DNA of 49,914 nt. Origin: Clostridia bacterium. Its GTDB lineage: Bacteria; Bacillota; Clostridia; Oscillospirales; Acutalibacteraceae. The position numbers and the translations under genes are program-made. The notes under the pieces were generated by a model. The model did no database searches, had not been told where the DNA came from, and worked only from the letters and a program-made list of their open reading frames with translations. The first letter of the stretch is position 1. Each line of letters opens with the position of its first letter. The stretch spans positions 1 through 49,914 of the forward strand of contig CAAGBN010000046.1 of assembly GCA_900768075.1 (NCBI GenBank), read 5' to 3'. This document shows, piece after piece, positions 15,702 through 25,201 of the stretch.

Positions 15702-18491
15702 TTAGTCTGAAAAAATATCATATTCTTCATCTGCTGAAGTTTCAGGCTCGTTACCTGCGGCTTTCATTTCCAGATACTGAGCGCGTGACACAAGTACCTT
15801 TCTGGGTTTGTTGCCCTCTGCAGCACTTACAAAGCCGAGTTCTTCAAGCTGATCCATGATTCTGCCTGCACGGGCATAGCCGACACCGAGCTTTCTCTGA
15901 ATCGCTGTTGTTGAAGCGATATCTGCAAGGGTGATTAAATCCATAGCATCTTCAATAAGAGCATCATAATTTCCACCCTCATCACCAACAGAAGCACCTG
16001 AACCTGACTTTTTCTTACCGCCTGAGTTGTCAGCTGCAGCATTTCTTTCAATTTCACTCATAATGCTGTCATCGTACTCAGCATTTTCCTGAGCCTTGAT
16101 GAAAGTTACAATTCTTTCGATTTCTTCATCTGAAAGGAAAGCGCCCTGAATACGAACAGGCTTAGTTATACCGACAGGACTGAAGAGCATATCACCGTTA
16201 CCGAGAAGATTTTCAGCACCGATGCAGTCAAGGATAGTTCTCGAGTCAACCTGTGATGAAACTGAAAGTGAAAGTCTTGAGGGAATATTAGCCTTAATGA
16301 CACCTGTGATAACGTCAACTGAGGGTCTCTGTGTTGCAACAACAAGGTGCATACCTGCAGCTCTTGCTTTCTGTGCAAGACGGCAGATTGAATCTTCAAC
16401 CTCTTTAGGTGAAACCATCATAAGGTCATTAAGCTCGTCGATGAAAATAACAATCTGAGGCATAGGCTCAATTTCAGGATGAGACTGAACATATTTGTTG
16501 AAGCCTCCGATATCTCTTACACCTGCATTGGAGAATGCCTTATATCGGTTATCCATTTCGCTTACAGCCCATGCAAGTGAGCCTGCAGCCTTACGTGCAT
16601 CTGTAATAACAGGAACGAGAAGATGAGGAATGCCGTTATAAACTGTAAATTCAACCTGCTTGGGGTCAATCATAAGAAGCTTAACCTGTGAGGGAGTCGC
16701 ATTATAAAGAATGCTTGTTATCATACAGTTAAGGCAAACTGATTTACCTGAACCTGTGGTACCTGCAATAAGCAAGTGAGGCATCTTTGAAAGATCGGCA
16801 CAGTTTACATTACCTGTGATATCCTTACCAAGAGCAACAGTAAGAAGCTTGCCTGCATTTTTCTTGTACTCAGCCGATGAGATAATCTCACGAAGAGTTA
16901 CAGTTGAACGGTTGCGGTTAGGCACCTCGATACCGACAGCTGATTTATTTGGAATAGGTGCTTCAATACGAACACCTGATGAAGCAAGACCGAGGGCGAT
17001 ATCATCAGCAAGGTTTGTAATCTTACTGATTTTTACACCCGGTGCAGGCGAAAGCTCATATCTTGTAACAGAGGGACCTCTGCTGATACCGACAAGCTTT
17101 GTTTCAACACCGAATGAGGAAAGAACTTCAACGAGCTTCTTTGATGTTGTCTGCATTTCATTTGCAAAGCCCTCACTTGACGAAAATTCAGGCTGATTGA
17201 GACACTCAATGGGAGGAAGCACATAGTCACGCTTTTTCTTTTCCTGCTTATAGTTTTCGACATCGTCAATATTTTTCTTGAGGCTTTCGTCAGCATCAGC
17301 CACTGCCTTTTTGATGATATCATCTTCACTGTCCTCTGCAGGTGATTTAACCTCTTTGACAGCAGGCTTGACTGTTTCAGCAGGAGCAGTCTTTTTAGGA
17401 GCTTCTGAGCTTATAAATGATCCGCTTGACTCACTTGGCGGTGTATTTCTCTTAGGCATACGGGGCTTTGGCGCGTCCCCTGAAATGAAATCAAAGGAGC
17501 TGAGCTTAATTGTTGATGCACCGTCGCCTGCAGGAGCCTTATCATCATATGAGAAAACCTTATCCTCAGGGAAATAGCGTCTAACCTCTCTGAGAGGTAC
17601 GCCTGTTTCTCTGTCAGTATTGACGTCCATATCAAGCTCGATTTCAGTGCTGTTGAAATCAAAATTATCGTCACTGTTTTCACTGTAACTGATTTCTGCT
17701 TCTCTGTTTTCAATTTCGAGTAAAGCAGCTCTTTCAGCTTTGATTCGCTGTCTTTCTTCTTTCTTGATTTTCATCTGCTCAGCAGACTCGTCAAGCCTCT
17801 GCTTACCGCCGTTGATAGCACCTGAAACGCTGTCACCGATTGAATTTGTTTCAATGCCAAGGTGGAAGAAAAGTGAAACGGCAAACAGTGCAATAATAAT
17901 TACAAATGCACCGCCCTTACCGAAGCCGAAGAGTGGTCCGCCGCCGAAAATTGCACCGAGGGTACCTCCGTTGAAGCTCAATGTTCCGTGACCGTAGTTC
18001 CAACCGCGAATAGCTGTTTCTTTAAGCTGTTCAACCCAACCGGGCTCAGTTACCTTATTCATAATGAGATGAACAATACCTGCAAAGCTGCCGCAAAGCA
18101 AGAAGCCGAAAATATTTGTAACGAGGAGACTTCTCTTAAGGTTGTGAAGTGCCATTCTGATACCGATAACAATAGTCTGAGCTGTCAGCAGATAGAATGA
18201 TACACCGAAAGCTGAGAACATTACGCTTCTTATTGCCATCCATATATTAGTACCCTTGATGAAAGCAAGAGCAAGCATAAGCACACCGCCGAGAAGATAA
18301 GAAAGCATTATAGCGTTATAATACTGCTCACTGAAAGGAATTCTTCTGCCTGTACTTGAGCTGACATATGAGGACTTCTTTTTACCTTTAGAAGAAGCCT
18401 TGCTTTTAGTGTTGGTTTTGCCTTTCTTTGAAGCGGAAGCTTTCTTAGCAGTGCTCCCCTTCTTTGTTGTTGATTTCTTTGTGTTAGCCAT
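15702..18491 (-). CDS. ftsK: DNA translocase of the FtsK/SpoIIIE family
   Basis: A hexameric ATP-driven DNA pump that clears chromosomes from division septa or, in sporulating relatives, fills the forespore. The 929-residue protein has a basic Lys/Ser/Thr tail (about 1-50), four membrane segments (about 58-210), a long low-complexity linker (about 230-420), and a RecA-like motor with Walker A GTTGSGKS (577-584) and a Walker B region IVIFIDELNDLMM. The C-terminal gamma winged helix (ASTTAIQRKLGVGYARAGRIMDQLEELGFV) should read KOPS/SRS-type DNA sequences. The basic N-terminal tail is unusually long. The gene follows the UppP-like gene by 12 nt. I cannot say from sequence whether it serves division, sporulation or both. 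Confidence 0.95.
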   Translation of the reverse strand: MANTKKSTTKKGSTAKKASASKKGKTNTKSKASSKGKKKSSYVSSSTGRRIPFSEQYYNAIMLSYLLGGVLMLALAFIKGTNIWMAIRSVMFSAFGVSFYLLTAQTIVIGIRMALHNLKRSLLVTNIFGFLLCGSFAGIVHLIMNKVTEPGWVEQLKETAIRGWNYGHGTLSFNGGTLGAIFGGGPLFGFGKGGAFVIIIALFAVSLFFHLGIETNSIGDSVSGAINGGKQRLDESAEQMKIKKEERQRIKAERAALLEIENREAEISYSENSDDNFDFNSTEIELDMDVNTDRETGVPLREVRRYFPEDKVFSYDDKAPAGDGASTIKLSSFDFISGDAPKPRMPKRNTPPSESSGSFISSEAPKKTAPAETVKPAVKEVKSPAEDSEDDIIKKAVADADESLKKNIDDVENYKQEKKKRDYVLPPIECLNQPEFSSSEGFANEMQTTSKKLVEVLSSFGVETKLVGISRGPSVTRYELSPAPGVKISKITNLADDIALGLASSGVRIEAPIPNKSAVGIEVPNRNRSTVTLREIISSAEYKKNAGKLLTVALGKDITGNVNCADLSKMPHLLIAGTTGSGKSVCLNCMITSILYNATPSQVKLLMIDPKQVEFTVYNGIPHLLVPVITDARKAAGSLAWAVSEMDNRYKAFSNAGVRDIGGFNKYVQSHPEIEPMPQIVIFIDELNDLMMVSPKEVEDSICRLAQKARAAGMHLVVATQRPSVDVITGVIKANIPSRLSLSVSSQVDSRTILDCIGAENLLGNGDMLFSPVGITKPVRIQGAFLSDEEIERIVTFIKAQENAEYDDSIMSEIERNAAADNSGGKKKSGSGASVGDEGGNYDALIEDAMDLITLADIASTTAIQRKLGVGYARAGRIMDQLEELGFVSAAEGNKPRKVLVSRAQYLEMKAAGNEPETSADEEYDIFSD

Positions 18492-18503
18492 ATTAATTCT
18501 CCG

Positions 18504-19352
18504 TTAAATTACAAAAGTAAGAACAACAGCACCTATGCCGAGAAGCACAGAGTAGATACTGAAAAATGAAAGCACTTTTCTTGTGTTGAGCTTAGCAACA
18601 AGTCTCATTGCGAGATAACACATTGCAGCAAAAACCACAATGCCCACAACAGAAAGTGAAGCGTCTATAATTACATCGTTAATCAGATATTTGACGATTT
18701 TTGCAATATTGACAATAAACATTGATGGTGCAAGATAAAGATAAACCTCTCTCATCACGACCTTAGAGTGAACATCACCCATAAGCATATTTGCCGCACC
18801 TGATGCAATATGTGAAAAGCCGGGGACTATGTAGCTTGCCAACTGATAAACTGACATTCTCAGGGCACTGCCTGTGCTGCAGACTCTTTTGGCTTTTTTG
18901 TTATCCTGCTTTGCATACCATCTTGCAACAAGGAGAACAAGTGAAGATATAACGCAGGCAATACCTGTGAGATAAAGTCCGTTACCCGAAAGGAATTTAT
19001 CAAAATAATCAAGAAGTAATCTGCCCTCACCGAGAGGGATGAAAAGCACTGCCATAGGTAAAACTGAAAGGAGAATGTTTTTTGATACCTTCTTATAGAT
19101 TTTGCCGTTGCTGTCTGTCGCTTTTGAAAAAAGAGACCTGAAGCTCTTTAAATAAATTTTTCTCAGGCAAAAGAAAATAACCACTGACAGTGTAACACCG
19201 AAAAGTGCAAAATAAAAGCCGAGCTTGTTTTCATCGTCTGTAAGGAAAACCGCCTTGCTGAGAATACTGAACTGAGCGGAAGACGAAACAGGCAAGGGTG
19301 CCGCAAAGCCGCTGACAAGTGCAATAATTATCATTTTAATATACTCTATCAT
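18504..19352 (-). CDS. UppP/BacA-like membrane protein with altered active-site motifs
   Basis: The 282-residue polytopic protein is related to undecaprenyl-pyrophosphate phosphatase, which recycles the lipid carrier of cell-wall synthesis. The motif-1 remnant is FAAPLPVSSSAQFS, aligning with the family's EFLPVSSTGH. The motif-2 remnant VPGFSHIASGAANM aligns with PGxSRSGxT. By this alignment the two catalytic glutamates of motif 1, the following histidine and the motif-2 arginine are all replaced. It may therefore be an inactive relative, a flippase-like or transport variant, or an enzyme with another chemistry. The ATG at 19352 is chosen because GGAGG lies eight nt upstream; the upstream TTG would include that GGAGG. 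It has its own promoter and leads into ftsK. Confidence 0.75.
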   Translation of the reverse strand: MIEYIKMIIIALVSGFAAPLPVSSSAQFSILSKAVFLTDDENKLGFYFALFGVTLSVVIFFCLRKIYLKSFRSLFSKATDSNGKIYKKVSKNILLSVLPMAVLFIPLGEGRLLLDYFDKFLSGNGLYLTGIACVISSLVLLVARWYAKQDNKKAKRVCSTGSALRMSVYQLASYIVPGFSHIASGAANMLMGDVHSKVVMREVYLYLAPSMFIVNIAKIVKYLINDVIIDASLSVVGIVVFAAMCYLAMRLVAKLNTRKVLSFFSIYSVLLGIGAVVLTFVI

Positions 19353-19397
19353 ATCATTAACCTCCAAAAGAGAAAATCACATATCAATTCAAAATAA

Positions 19398-19426
19398 ATT
19401 ATATCACAAACTTTCTCTCATAACAA
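19398..19426 (-). promoter_or_regulatory. Sigma-A type promoter upstream of the UppP-like gene
   Basis: -35 TTGTTA (19421-19426) and -10 TATAAT (19398-19403) have 17-nt spacing, about 45 nt before the ATG. It likely drives the run from the UppP-like gene through ftsK to the DUF3006 gene. Confidence 0.7.
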
Positions 19427-19448
19427 GACTAAAATAAAATAATAAGTA

Positions 19449-19490
19449 CAAAAAAAATTCCCTCAATCACTCATCAGGTAATTGAGGGAA
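19449..19490 (-). terminator. Rho-independent terminator after ftsH
   Basis: A 10-bp stem TTCCCTCAAT (19458-19467) with its complement at 19481-19490 is followed on the minus strand by eight T residues. It sits 4 nt after the ftsH stop codon and closes the rnj-to-ftsH run. Confidence 0.92.
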
Positions 19491-19494
19491 ACAA

Positions 19495-21444
19495 TTATTC
19501 TTCAGTTGTCTGAGTTTCTGTAGACTCTGTCTGAGCTTCGGGCTTTTTTTCTGCTTCGCTTACTGCGAATGTGCCGTTCATAATAGCTTCAAAGGTCTTG
19601 CGGTCAGCCTTTTCGTTGATAATAAGGTATTCTGCAACCTCAGTGAGCTTGTCACGGTGGTCTCTGATTATTGATTCACAGTTACTATAAGCATTTGTAA
19701 GGATTTCTTTGATTTCAAAGTCAATATCAGCAGCAACCTTTTCTGAGTAATTCTTAGCACTACCGTAATCTCTGCCAAGGAAAACCTCTCTGTCGCCTGA
19801 TGTGTAGGCAACGGGGCCGATTCTGTCACTCATACCGTAACGAGTAACCATATCTCTTGCTGTAGCAGTTGCTCTTTCAAGGTCGTTTGATGCACCTGTT
19901 GAGATATCACCGAGTACAACTGACTCAGCAACGCGTCCGCCGAGAAGCACAACAAGATGTCCGAGCATATCATTCTTTGAGGTGTAGGACTTATCCTCTT
20001 CAGGAAGATGCATTGTGTAACCGCCTGCCATACCTCTGGGGATAATTGAAATTTCGTGTACGGGGTCCTGACCCTCGGTATAGTATGTTGCAATAGCGTG
20101 ACCTGCCTCGTGATAAGCAGTGAGCTTCTTTTCTTTGTCGCTGATTTTGTGAGATTTCTTTTCAGTACCCACAACACACTTGACAGTTGCTTCTTCGATT
20201 TCACTCATTGTGATAGCCTTTTTCTTTCTTCTTGCAGCAAGAAGAGCAGCTTCATTGAGGAGGTTTTCAAGGTCAGCACCTGTAAAGCCTGAGGTTGACT
20301 TAGCAATAGTGCCAAGGTCAACATCGGGAGCAAGAGGCTTGTTTCTTGCGTGCACCTTAAGGATTTCTTCTCTGCCCTTGATGTCAGGTCTGCCGACAGT
20401 AAGCTGTCTGTCAAAACGGCCCGGTCTTAAAAGAGCAGGGTCAAGGATGTCGGTTCTGTTAGTTGCAGCGATGATAATTACGCCCTCGTTAGGACCGAAA
20501 CCGTCCATTTCGATAAGAAGCTGATTGAGAGTCTGCTCTCTTTCATCGTGTCCACCGCCCATACCTGCGCCTCTGTGACGGCCTACTGCATCGATTTCGT
20601 CGATAAAGAGAATTGAGGGAGCGTTTTTCTTTGCTCTTTCAAAGAGGTCTCTTACACGTGATGCACCGACACCGACATACATTTCAACAAAGTCTGAGCC
20701 TGAGATTGAGAAGAAGGGTACACCTGCTTCACCTGCAACAGCTCTTGCAAGTAAGGTTTTACCTGTGCCCGGAGGGCCCACAAGAAGCACACCCTTGGGA
20801 ATTCTTGCGCCGAGCTTATTGTATTCATCGGGATTTTTCAGGAAGTCGACTATTTCTTCAAGCTCTTCCTTTTCCTCGTCTGCACCTGCAACATCCTTGA
20901 ATGTTGTCTTGCTCTTAAGGTCTTTGCCGAGCTTGATTTTAGCCTTGCCGAATGAGAGAGCGTGGTTGTTTTCATTCTGTATGGTCTGTCCCATTCTTCT
21001 GTAAAGATAGAACATCATAGCCACAAACATACCGGTCATAAGAAGTGTAGGAAGCATACTAGCCCACACTGAGCCGTTTGAGCCTTTTTCATAGTTGTAT
21101 TCTATCTTAGAGTCGGGATTGCTCAGATTATGCTCCGTGATGTAATCATGCACATCGTTGAGGAAAATCTCAACATTAGGCACAACGTAGCTCAGTTCAT
21201 CTTCACTGCCGTTTACCTTATATTTAAGAGCACCGCTTGAAAGATTGAGTGTATACTCGGTAATTTCGGCATTTCTGAACTGCTCAACTATTTCGTAATA
21301 CTTGGGAGCTTCTTTTTTATTCTGAGTACCCATAAATGAAGCTATTACAGCTATAAGTAAAACGGGTACAATAACATAAAGAAGATTACCCCATTTGCTT
21401 GGTGCACCGCCCGGTGCTTTGACGGGTTTATTGTTGTTATCCAA
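19495..21444 (-). CDS. ftsH: ATP-dependent zinc metalloprotease FtsH
   Basis: FtsH is a membrane-bound hexameric AAA+ protease that degrades membrane and regulatory proteins. The 649-residue protein has membrane helices at about 20-38 and 128-148 flanking an external domain. The AAA+ module carries Walker A GPPGTGKT (223-230), Walker B ILFIDEIDAVG, and second region of homology with NRTDILDPALLRPGRFDR. The protease domain has zinc site HEAGH (445-449). The tail is Glu/Thr-rich. Translation appears to start at a TTG with AAGGAGTG upstream. It follows hpt by 45 nt, preserving the widespread tilS-hpt-ftsH order, and ends the transcript at a strong terminator. Confidence 0.98.
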   Translation of the reverse strand: MDNNNKPVKAPGGAPSKWGNLLYVIVPVLLIAVIASFMGTQNKKEAPKYYEIVEQFRNAEITEYTLNLSSGALKYKVNGSEDELSYVVPNVEIFLNDVHDYITEHNLSNPDSKIEYNYEKGSNGSVWASMLPTLLMTGMFVAMMFYLYRRMGQTIQNENNHALSFGKAKIKLGKDLKSKTTFKDVAGADEEKEELEEIVDFLKNPDEYNKLGARIPKGVLLVGPPGTGKTLLARAVAGEAGVPFFSISGSDFVEMYVGVGASRVRDLFERAKKNAPSILFIDEIDAVGRHRGAGMGGGHDEREQTLNQLLIEMDGFGPNEGVIIIAATNRTDILDPALLRPGRFDRQLTVGRPDIKGREEILKVHARNKPLAPDVDLGTIAKSTSGFTGADLENLLNEAALLAARRKKKAITMSEIEEATVKCVVGTEKKSHKISDKEKKLTAYHEAGHAIATYYTEGQDPVHEISIIPRGMAGGYTMHLPEEDKSYTSKNDMLGHLVVLLGGRVAESVVLGDISTGASNDLERATATARDMVTRYGMSDRIGPVAYTSGDREVFLGRDYGSAKNYSEKVAADIDFEIKEILTNAYSNCESIIRDHRDKLTEVAEYLIINEKADRKTFEAIMNGTFAVSEAEKKPEAQTESTETQTTEE

Positions 21445-21489
21445 TCTATAATCACTCCTTGGTTATGCTTTATACAAAGTCACTTGATA

Positions 21490-22035
21490 TCAGTGACTGT
21501 AAACTTCTGGTTTTAATATGCCGACATAAGGCAGGCTGCGATATTTCTCATCGAAATCAAGACCGTAGCCTACAACAAAGGCATTGGGAATCTTTTTGCC
21601 TGTATAGTCAAGCTGAACAGTGACATCGGCATCTCTTCTTTCGGGCTTATCGAGAAGCGAGCAAAGTCTTACACTCTTAGCTCCGTCTTCAATCATTTTA
21701 GCCTTTACCTTCTGCAGTGTTCTGCCTGTGTCAAAGATATCCTCAACAACTACAACATCATACTCAGAAAGGTTATCGATTGCGCTTTTAACCTGAACAT
21801 CACCGCAGGATTCAGCTGAGCCTGCAAGATAGCTCTTAGCTCTGAGAAATTCAATTTCAAGAGGAATATCTATTTTTCTCATAAGGTCAGCTGTAAAACA
21901 GATTGATCCCTTTAAAACACAGACGAGAAGAAGCTTTTTACCTGCATAATCCTTACTGATCTGAGCTGCAATATCATTTACTATATCCTCAATATCTTTT
22001 TCACTTAAAAGAATTTCTTTAACATCACTGTGCAT
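21490..22035 (-). CDS. hpt: Hypoxanthine phosphoribosyltransferase
   Basis: The 181-residue type I phosphoribosyltransferase salvages hypoxanthine (and often guanine) to nucleotides with PRPP. The PRPP-binding motif is VVVVEDIFDTGRTLQ near residues 94-108. An early loop LLLVCVLKGSICFTADLMRKID and the purine-contact segment with NAFVVGYGLDFDEKYRSLPYVGIL are typical. It lies between tilS (3 nt gap) and ftsH, the arrangement known from Bacillus. Shine-Dalgarno AAAGGATGG precedes the ATG. Confidence 0.96.
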   Translation of the reverse strand: MHSDVKEILLSEKDIEDIVNDIAAQISKDYAGKKLLLVCVLKGSICFTADLMRKIDIPLEIEFLRAKSYLAGSAESCGDVQVKSAIDNLSEYDVVVVEDIFDTGRTLQKVKAKMIEDGAKSVRLCSLLDKPERRDADVTVQLDYTGKKIPNAFVVGYGLDFDEKYRSLPYVGILKPEVYSH

Positions 22036-22038
22036 AAT

Positions 22039-23349
22039 TCAGCCATCCTTTTTTATTATTAGAACATTTTTAGTATTAATATCGGGAAGATATTTCCCAT
22101 CGGTACCCAAGCCGTCAATCCAGACAACGCTTTTTTCATCACGGAGAATTGCAATATTGTTTCTCTCGTGAGCAGGGATTGACTCTTCGTTAAAGAGTTT
22201 TTTCACGGTCTTTGTGTTGTTTCTTTTTTTGCTGTAAAACACGTCACCCTCACGACGTGAGGACATATAAAGTCTGCCTATAATTTTATCTGCATCGAAA
22301 GCATTGACATTTCTGCACTCTGCCGATGAGGCTTCTTCAATCGTATAATTTCCGAAAAGCGTAACGAACTGATTATCTTTGCAGATTGCTTCCCACTTAT
22401 CTTGCGGTATAGTATCTCTTTCAAAAGAGACAGCATCATTCTTTACGGTTATATATAAATCTTTGGCGATTTCGATTTTACCTTCACCGCTGACAATAGC
22501 ATTATCAACAAGGTCAATATGCCTCTTTTCAACATCCTTTTGCATATGAAAAGCTAAAATATCGGCAATAGCTCTTCGTCTTACGGCAGGGTCCGCATCA
22601 GCAAAAGAAGAAGCATTGTAACTGTCATTAACTCTTGCAGTAACGAGAAGTTCATTTTTGCATTTCTCAAGAAAATCATTCTCTGCTCTGAGAGTTTCCA
22701 TAGCGCCTGCAACTGCAGAAAAATAATTCTCGTTTATTCTTGAAAAGCTGCCGACAATATTGTGACGGATAAAATTACGTGTATAGTCGTCTGTAAGATT
22801 CGTGCTGTCGATGACATACGGAATGTCATTTTCACAGCAGTAAGCCTCAATTTCAGCGCGTGAACAGTCAATAAGAGGTCTGACTATATTGTCACGCACT
22901 GCAGGAATACCGCAAAGGCCTTTTGTGCCTGTGCCTCTTATAAGATTGAACATCATAGTCTCAATGCTATCTGAAAGTGTGTGAGCTGTTGTAATACAGT
23001 CACAGCCGACTTTTGAGAAGCACTCGTAACGCTTGATTCTGCCGCACTCCTCCTCGCCTATTCCCATTTCTGCAGAAAGTGCGGGAATATCGACAGAGAA
23101 AACTGTGCATTCAATGCCGATTTTACGGCAATAATCTTCAACGAGAGTCTGGTCTCTCAAAGCCTCCTTACCTCTGATGTTGTGGTTGATATGGACAGCT
23201 TTGAGGATTATATCATACTCTTGCTTTAATTTACTTAAAATTTCCAAAAGACACATTGAATCAGCTCCGCCTGAAACTCCGACGGCTACAGCTTTCACAC
23301 CCGAAAGCATACTGTATTTTTCAATGGTCTGTCTGACTTTACATATCAT
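22039..23349 (-). CDS. tilS: tRNA(Ile)-lysidine synthase
   Basis: TilS converts the wobble cytidine of tRNA-Ile(CAU) to lysidine so that AUA is read as isoleucine. The protein of 436 residues has the PP-loop motif GVSGGADSMCLLEIL near its N-terminus, and DDYTRNFIRHNIV in the catalytic domain. Substrate-recognition and C-terminal domains follow (SSRREGDVFYSKKRNNTKTVKKLFNEESIP). I chose the ATG at 23349 rather than 23400, since the extra N-terminal residues lie wholly inside dnaB and do not resemble TilS. The start then overlaps the dnaB end by 11 nt, with GGAG about 11 nt upstream. Translational coupling to dnaB is likely. Confidence 0.95.
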   Translation of the reverse strand: MICKVRQTIEKYSMLSGVKAVAVGVSGGADSMCLLEILSKLKQEYDIILKAVHINHNIRGKEALRDQTLVEDYCRKIGIECTVFSVDIPALSAEMGIGEEECGRIKRYECFSKVGCDCITTAHTLSDSIETMMFNLIRGTGTKGLCGIPAVRDNIVRPLIDCSRAEIEAYCCENDIPYVIDSTNLTDDYTRNFIRHNIVGSFSRINENYFSAVAGAMETLRAENDFLEKCKNELLVTARVNDSYNASSFADADPAVRRRAIADILAFHMQKDVEKRHIDLVDNAIVSGEGKIEIAKDLYITVKNDAVSFERDTIPQDKWEAICKDNQFVTLFGNYTIEEASSAECRNVNAFDADKIIGRLYMSSRREGDVFYSKKRNNTKTVKKLFNEESIPAHERNNIAILRDEKSVVWIDGLGTDGKYLPDINTKNVLIIKKDG

Positions 23350-24721
23350 TTCTGATCTGCTCCAGATTTGAGAACAATGTGTAGTCACCGTTCCATGCAA
23401 CTCTTACAGTTGTTGTAGGACCGTGACGGTTTTTGGATATAATGAACTCAGCTTCGTTTATAGCAGGTCTCGGCTCTTCGGGCTGTTCATCCTTTTCACC
23501 TGAATAGTATTCATCTCTGTAAAGCATGATTACTATATCAGCGTCCTGCTCGATTGAGCCTGATTCTCTCAGGTCGGAAAGCTGAGGCTTATGGCTTTTA
23601 CCTCTGCCTTCTGTGGTTCTGGCAAGCTGAGCAAGTACAACAACGGGAATATTGAGATCTTTAGCCATAAGCTTGAGGTTTCGTGTGATTTCAGAAACTT
23701 CCTGCACACGGCTTTCAACTCTGCCGCCGCTTTTCATAAGCTGTAAGTAGTCAACAAAAACAGCATCTACATCACGGAGTCTGCGGATTCTTGACTTCAT
23801 TTCAGATACAGTCATATTTGAGGTATCGTCAAAATAAAGCTCACAGTTACTCAGAAGAGCTGTAGCTGTAGCAAGCTTTGCCCATTCTTCGCCGCTGATA
23901 TTACCTGTTCTCATCTTAGTGCTTTCAATACGAGCTTCTGTTGAGAGAACTCTCTGTGCAAGCTGTTCCTTTGTCATTTCGAGAGAGAAGAAAAGAACCT
24001 TCTTCTTACCCATCATAGCAGTGTTTCTTGCAAGGTTGAGCGCCAAGCTTGTTTTACCCATAGCAGGACGTGCACCGATAATAACAAGGTCGGACTTATT
24101 AAGACCTGTAATAGCCTTATCAAGATCAATAAAGCCTGTGGTGTAGCCCTTATACTTATCCTTATCAGCACCGCTGAGCTTCTGAAGCTTGTCGTAAACC
24201 TCATTAACAATGATATCACCGATTTTGGCAGGACCTTTTGTTACACGGCCCTGACGGATATCGTAAATCTTCTGCTCAGCTGACTCAAGAAGACTGTCAG
24301 CTGACTCATTTGAAGATGCGGCATCATCGATAATACCCTTTGAAACACTGATAAGAGAGCGTATGTAATACTTCTCTCTGATGATTTTGGAGTATGCCTC
24401 AACGTTTTCAGTTGAAGGTACCATTTCTGCAAGCTGGAAAAGATACTGCTTTCCGCCTGCATCGTCATAAACTTTCTGATCCTTGAGCTTTTCAAGCACA
24501 ATCAGAGGGTCAATTTTTCCTCCGAGAGCATCAATTTCCTGCATAATGATGAATATCTCTTTATGCTGAGGAAGATAGAAATAATCAGGCTTTACCAAAA
24601 GATTGACCTGGGTAATGCAGCTCGGATCAATGAGGACGGAGCCGAGCACTGCCTGCTCAGCTTCAAGAGAATATGGCATATTGACATCATCGTAGGATGT
24701 CAAACTTCTTTCTCTTTCCAA
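23339..24721 (-). CDS. dnaB: Replicative DNA helicase
   Basis: DnaB (DnaC in Bacillus) unwinds DNA at the replication fork. The protein of about 460 residues has the N-terminal helical domain PYSLEAEQAVLGSVLIDPS, Walker A GARPAMGKTS, FFSLEMTKEQLAQRVLS, and the Walker B/H3-type region VDAVFVDYLQLM. LRESGSIEQDADIVIMLYRDEYY is near the C-terminus. Starting at the TTG at 24721 gives CGAGGTG a spacing of 6 nt. A GTG at 24730 lies inside that Shine-Dalgarno, so I prefer the TTG, with moderate certainty. No intein is present. It follows rplI by 24 nt, in the conserved gdpP-rplI-dnaB order. Confidence 0.96.
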   Translation of the reverse strand: MERERSLTSYDDVNMPYSLEAEQAVLGSVLIDPSCITQVNLLVKPDYFYLPQHKEIFIIMQEIDALGGKIDPLIVLEKLKDQKVYDDAGGKQYLFQLAEMVPSTENVEAYSKIIREKYYIRSLISVSKGIIDDAASSNESADSLLESAEQKIYDIRQGRVTKGPAKIGDIIVNEVYDKLQKLSGADKDKYKGYTTGFIDLDKAITGLNKSDLVIIGARPAMGKTSLALNLARNTAMMGKKKVLFFSLEMTKEQLAQRVLSTEARIESTKMRTGNISGEEWAKLATATALLSNCELYFDDTSNMTVSEMKSRIRRLRDVDAVFVDYLQLMKSGGRVESRVQEVSEITRNLKLMAKDLNIPVVVLAQLARTTEGRGKSHKPQLSDLRESGSIEQDADIVIMLYRDEYYSGEKDEQPEEPRPAINEAEFIISKNRHGPTTTVRVAWNGDYTLFSNLEQIRNDM

Positions 24722-24745
24722 AACTGTCACCTCGTTTTATCGTTC

Positions 24746-25186
24746 TTATTCACCTACACGAACAAAGAGCTTAGCTGAAACTCCTGTGTAGAGCTTGATT
24801 TCAAATTCAAAAGTACCGAACTGCTTGATATCGTCAACAGTAATCTTTCTCTTATCTGTCTTGATACCGAATTCTTTTTCGATTTTTTCTGCAATTTCCT
24901 TAGCAGTTACACTGCCGAAAAGCTTGCCGTTCTGACCTGCTTTTGCTGTGATAACAATTGTCTTGCCTGAGATCTCAGCAGCGTATTTTTTAGCCTGAGC
25001 TGTCTCAGTTTCAATTCTGTATTTTTCAGCCTGCTCACGGTTTTTGAGCTCTGTCATATTCTGAGCATTAGCTTCAACTGCAAGATTCTTTGGGAAAAGG
25101 AAGTTTCTTGCATAGCCGTCTGAAGCATTTACAAGCTCGCCCTTTTTACCTAAGCCCTTTACATCCTGTTTTAATACTACTTTCAT
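24746..25186 (-). CDS. rplI: 50S ribosomal protein L9
   Basis: L9 binds 23S rRNA near the L1 stalk and helps maintain reading frame. The 146-residue protein begins MKVVLKQDVKGLGKKGELVNASDGYARNFLFPKNLA, a textbook L9 N-domain. A connecting helix and the C-domain (TITAKAGQNGKLFGSVTAKEIAEKI-type) follow. It lies between gdpP (15 nt) and dnaB (24 nt), with GGAGG before the ATG. Confidence 0.98.
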   Translation of the reverse strand: MKVVLKQDVKGLGKKGELVNASDGYARNFLFPKNLAVEANAQNMTELKNREQAEKYRIETETAQAKKYAAEISGKTIVITAKAGQNGKLFGSVTAKEIAEKIEKEFGIKTDKRKITVDDIKQFGTFEFEIKLYTGVSAKLFVRVGE

Positions 25187-25201
25187 ATATTTTTACCTCC
25201 G

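Noticed and set aside
21465..21500. Hairpin GTCACT/AGTGAC between hpt and ftsH as a terminator
   Set aside because: The stem is 6 bp, partly inside hpt, with no T-run; not convincing.
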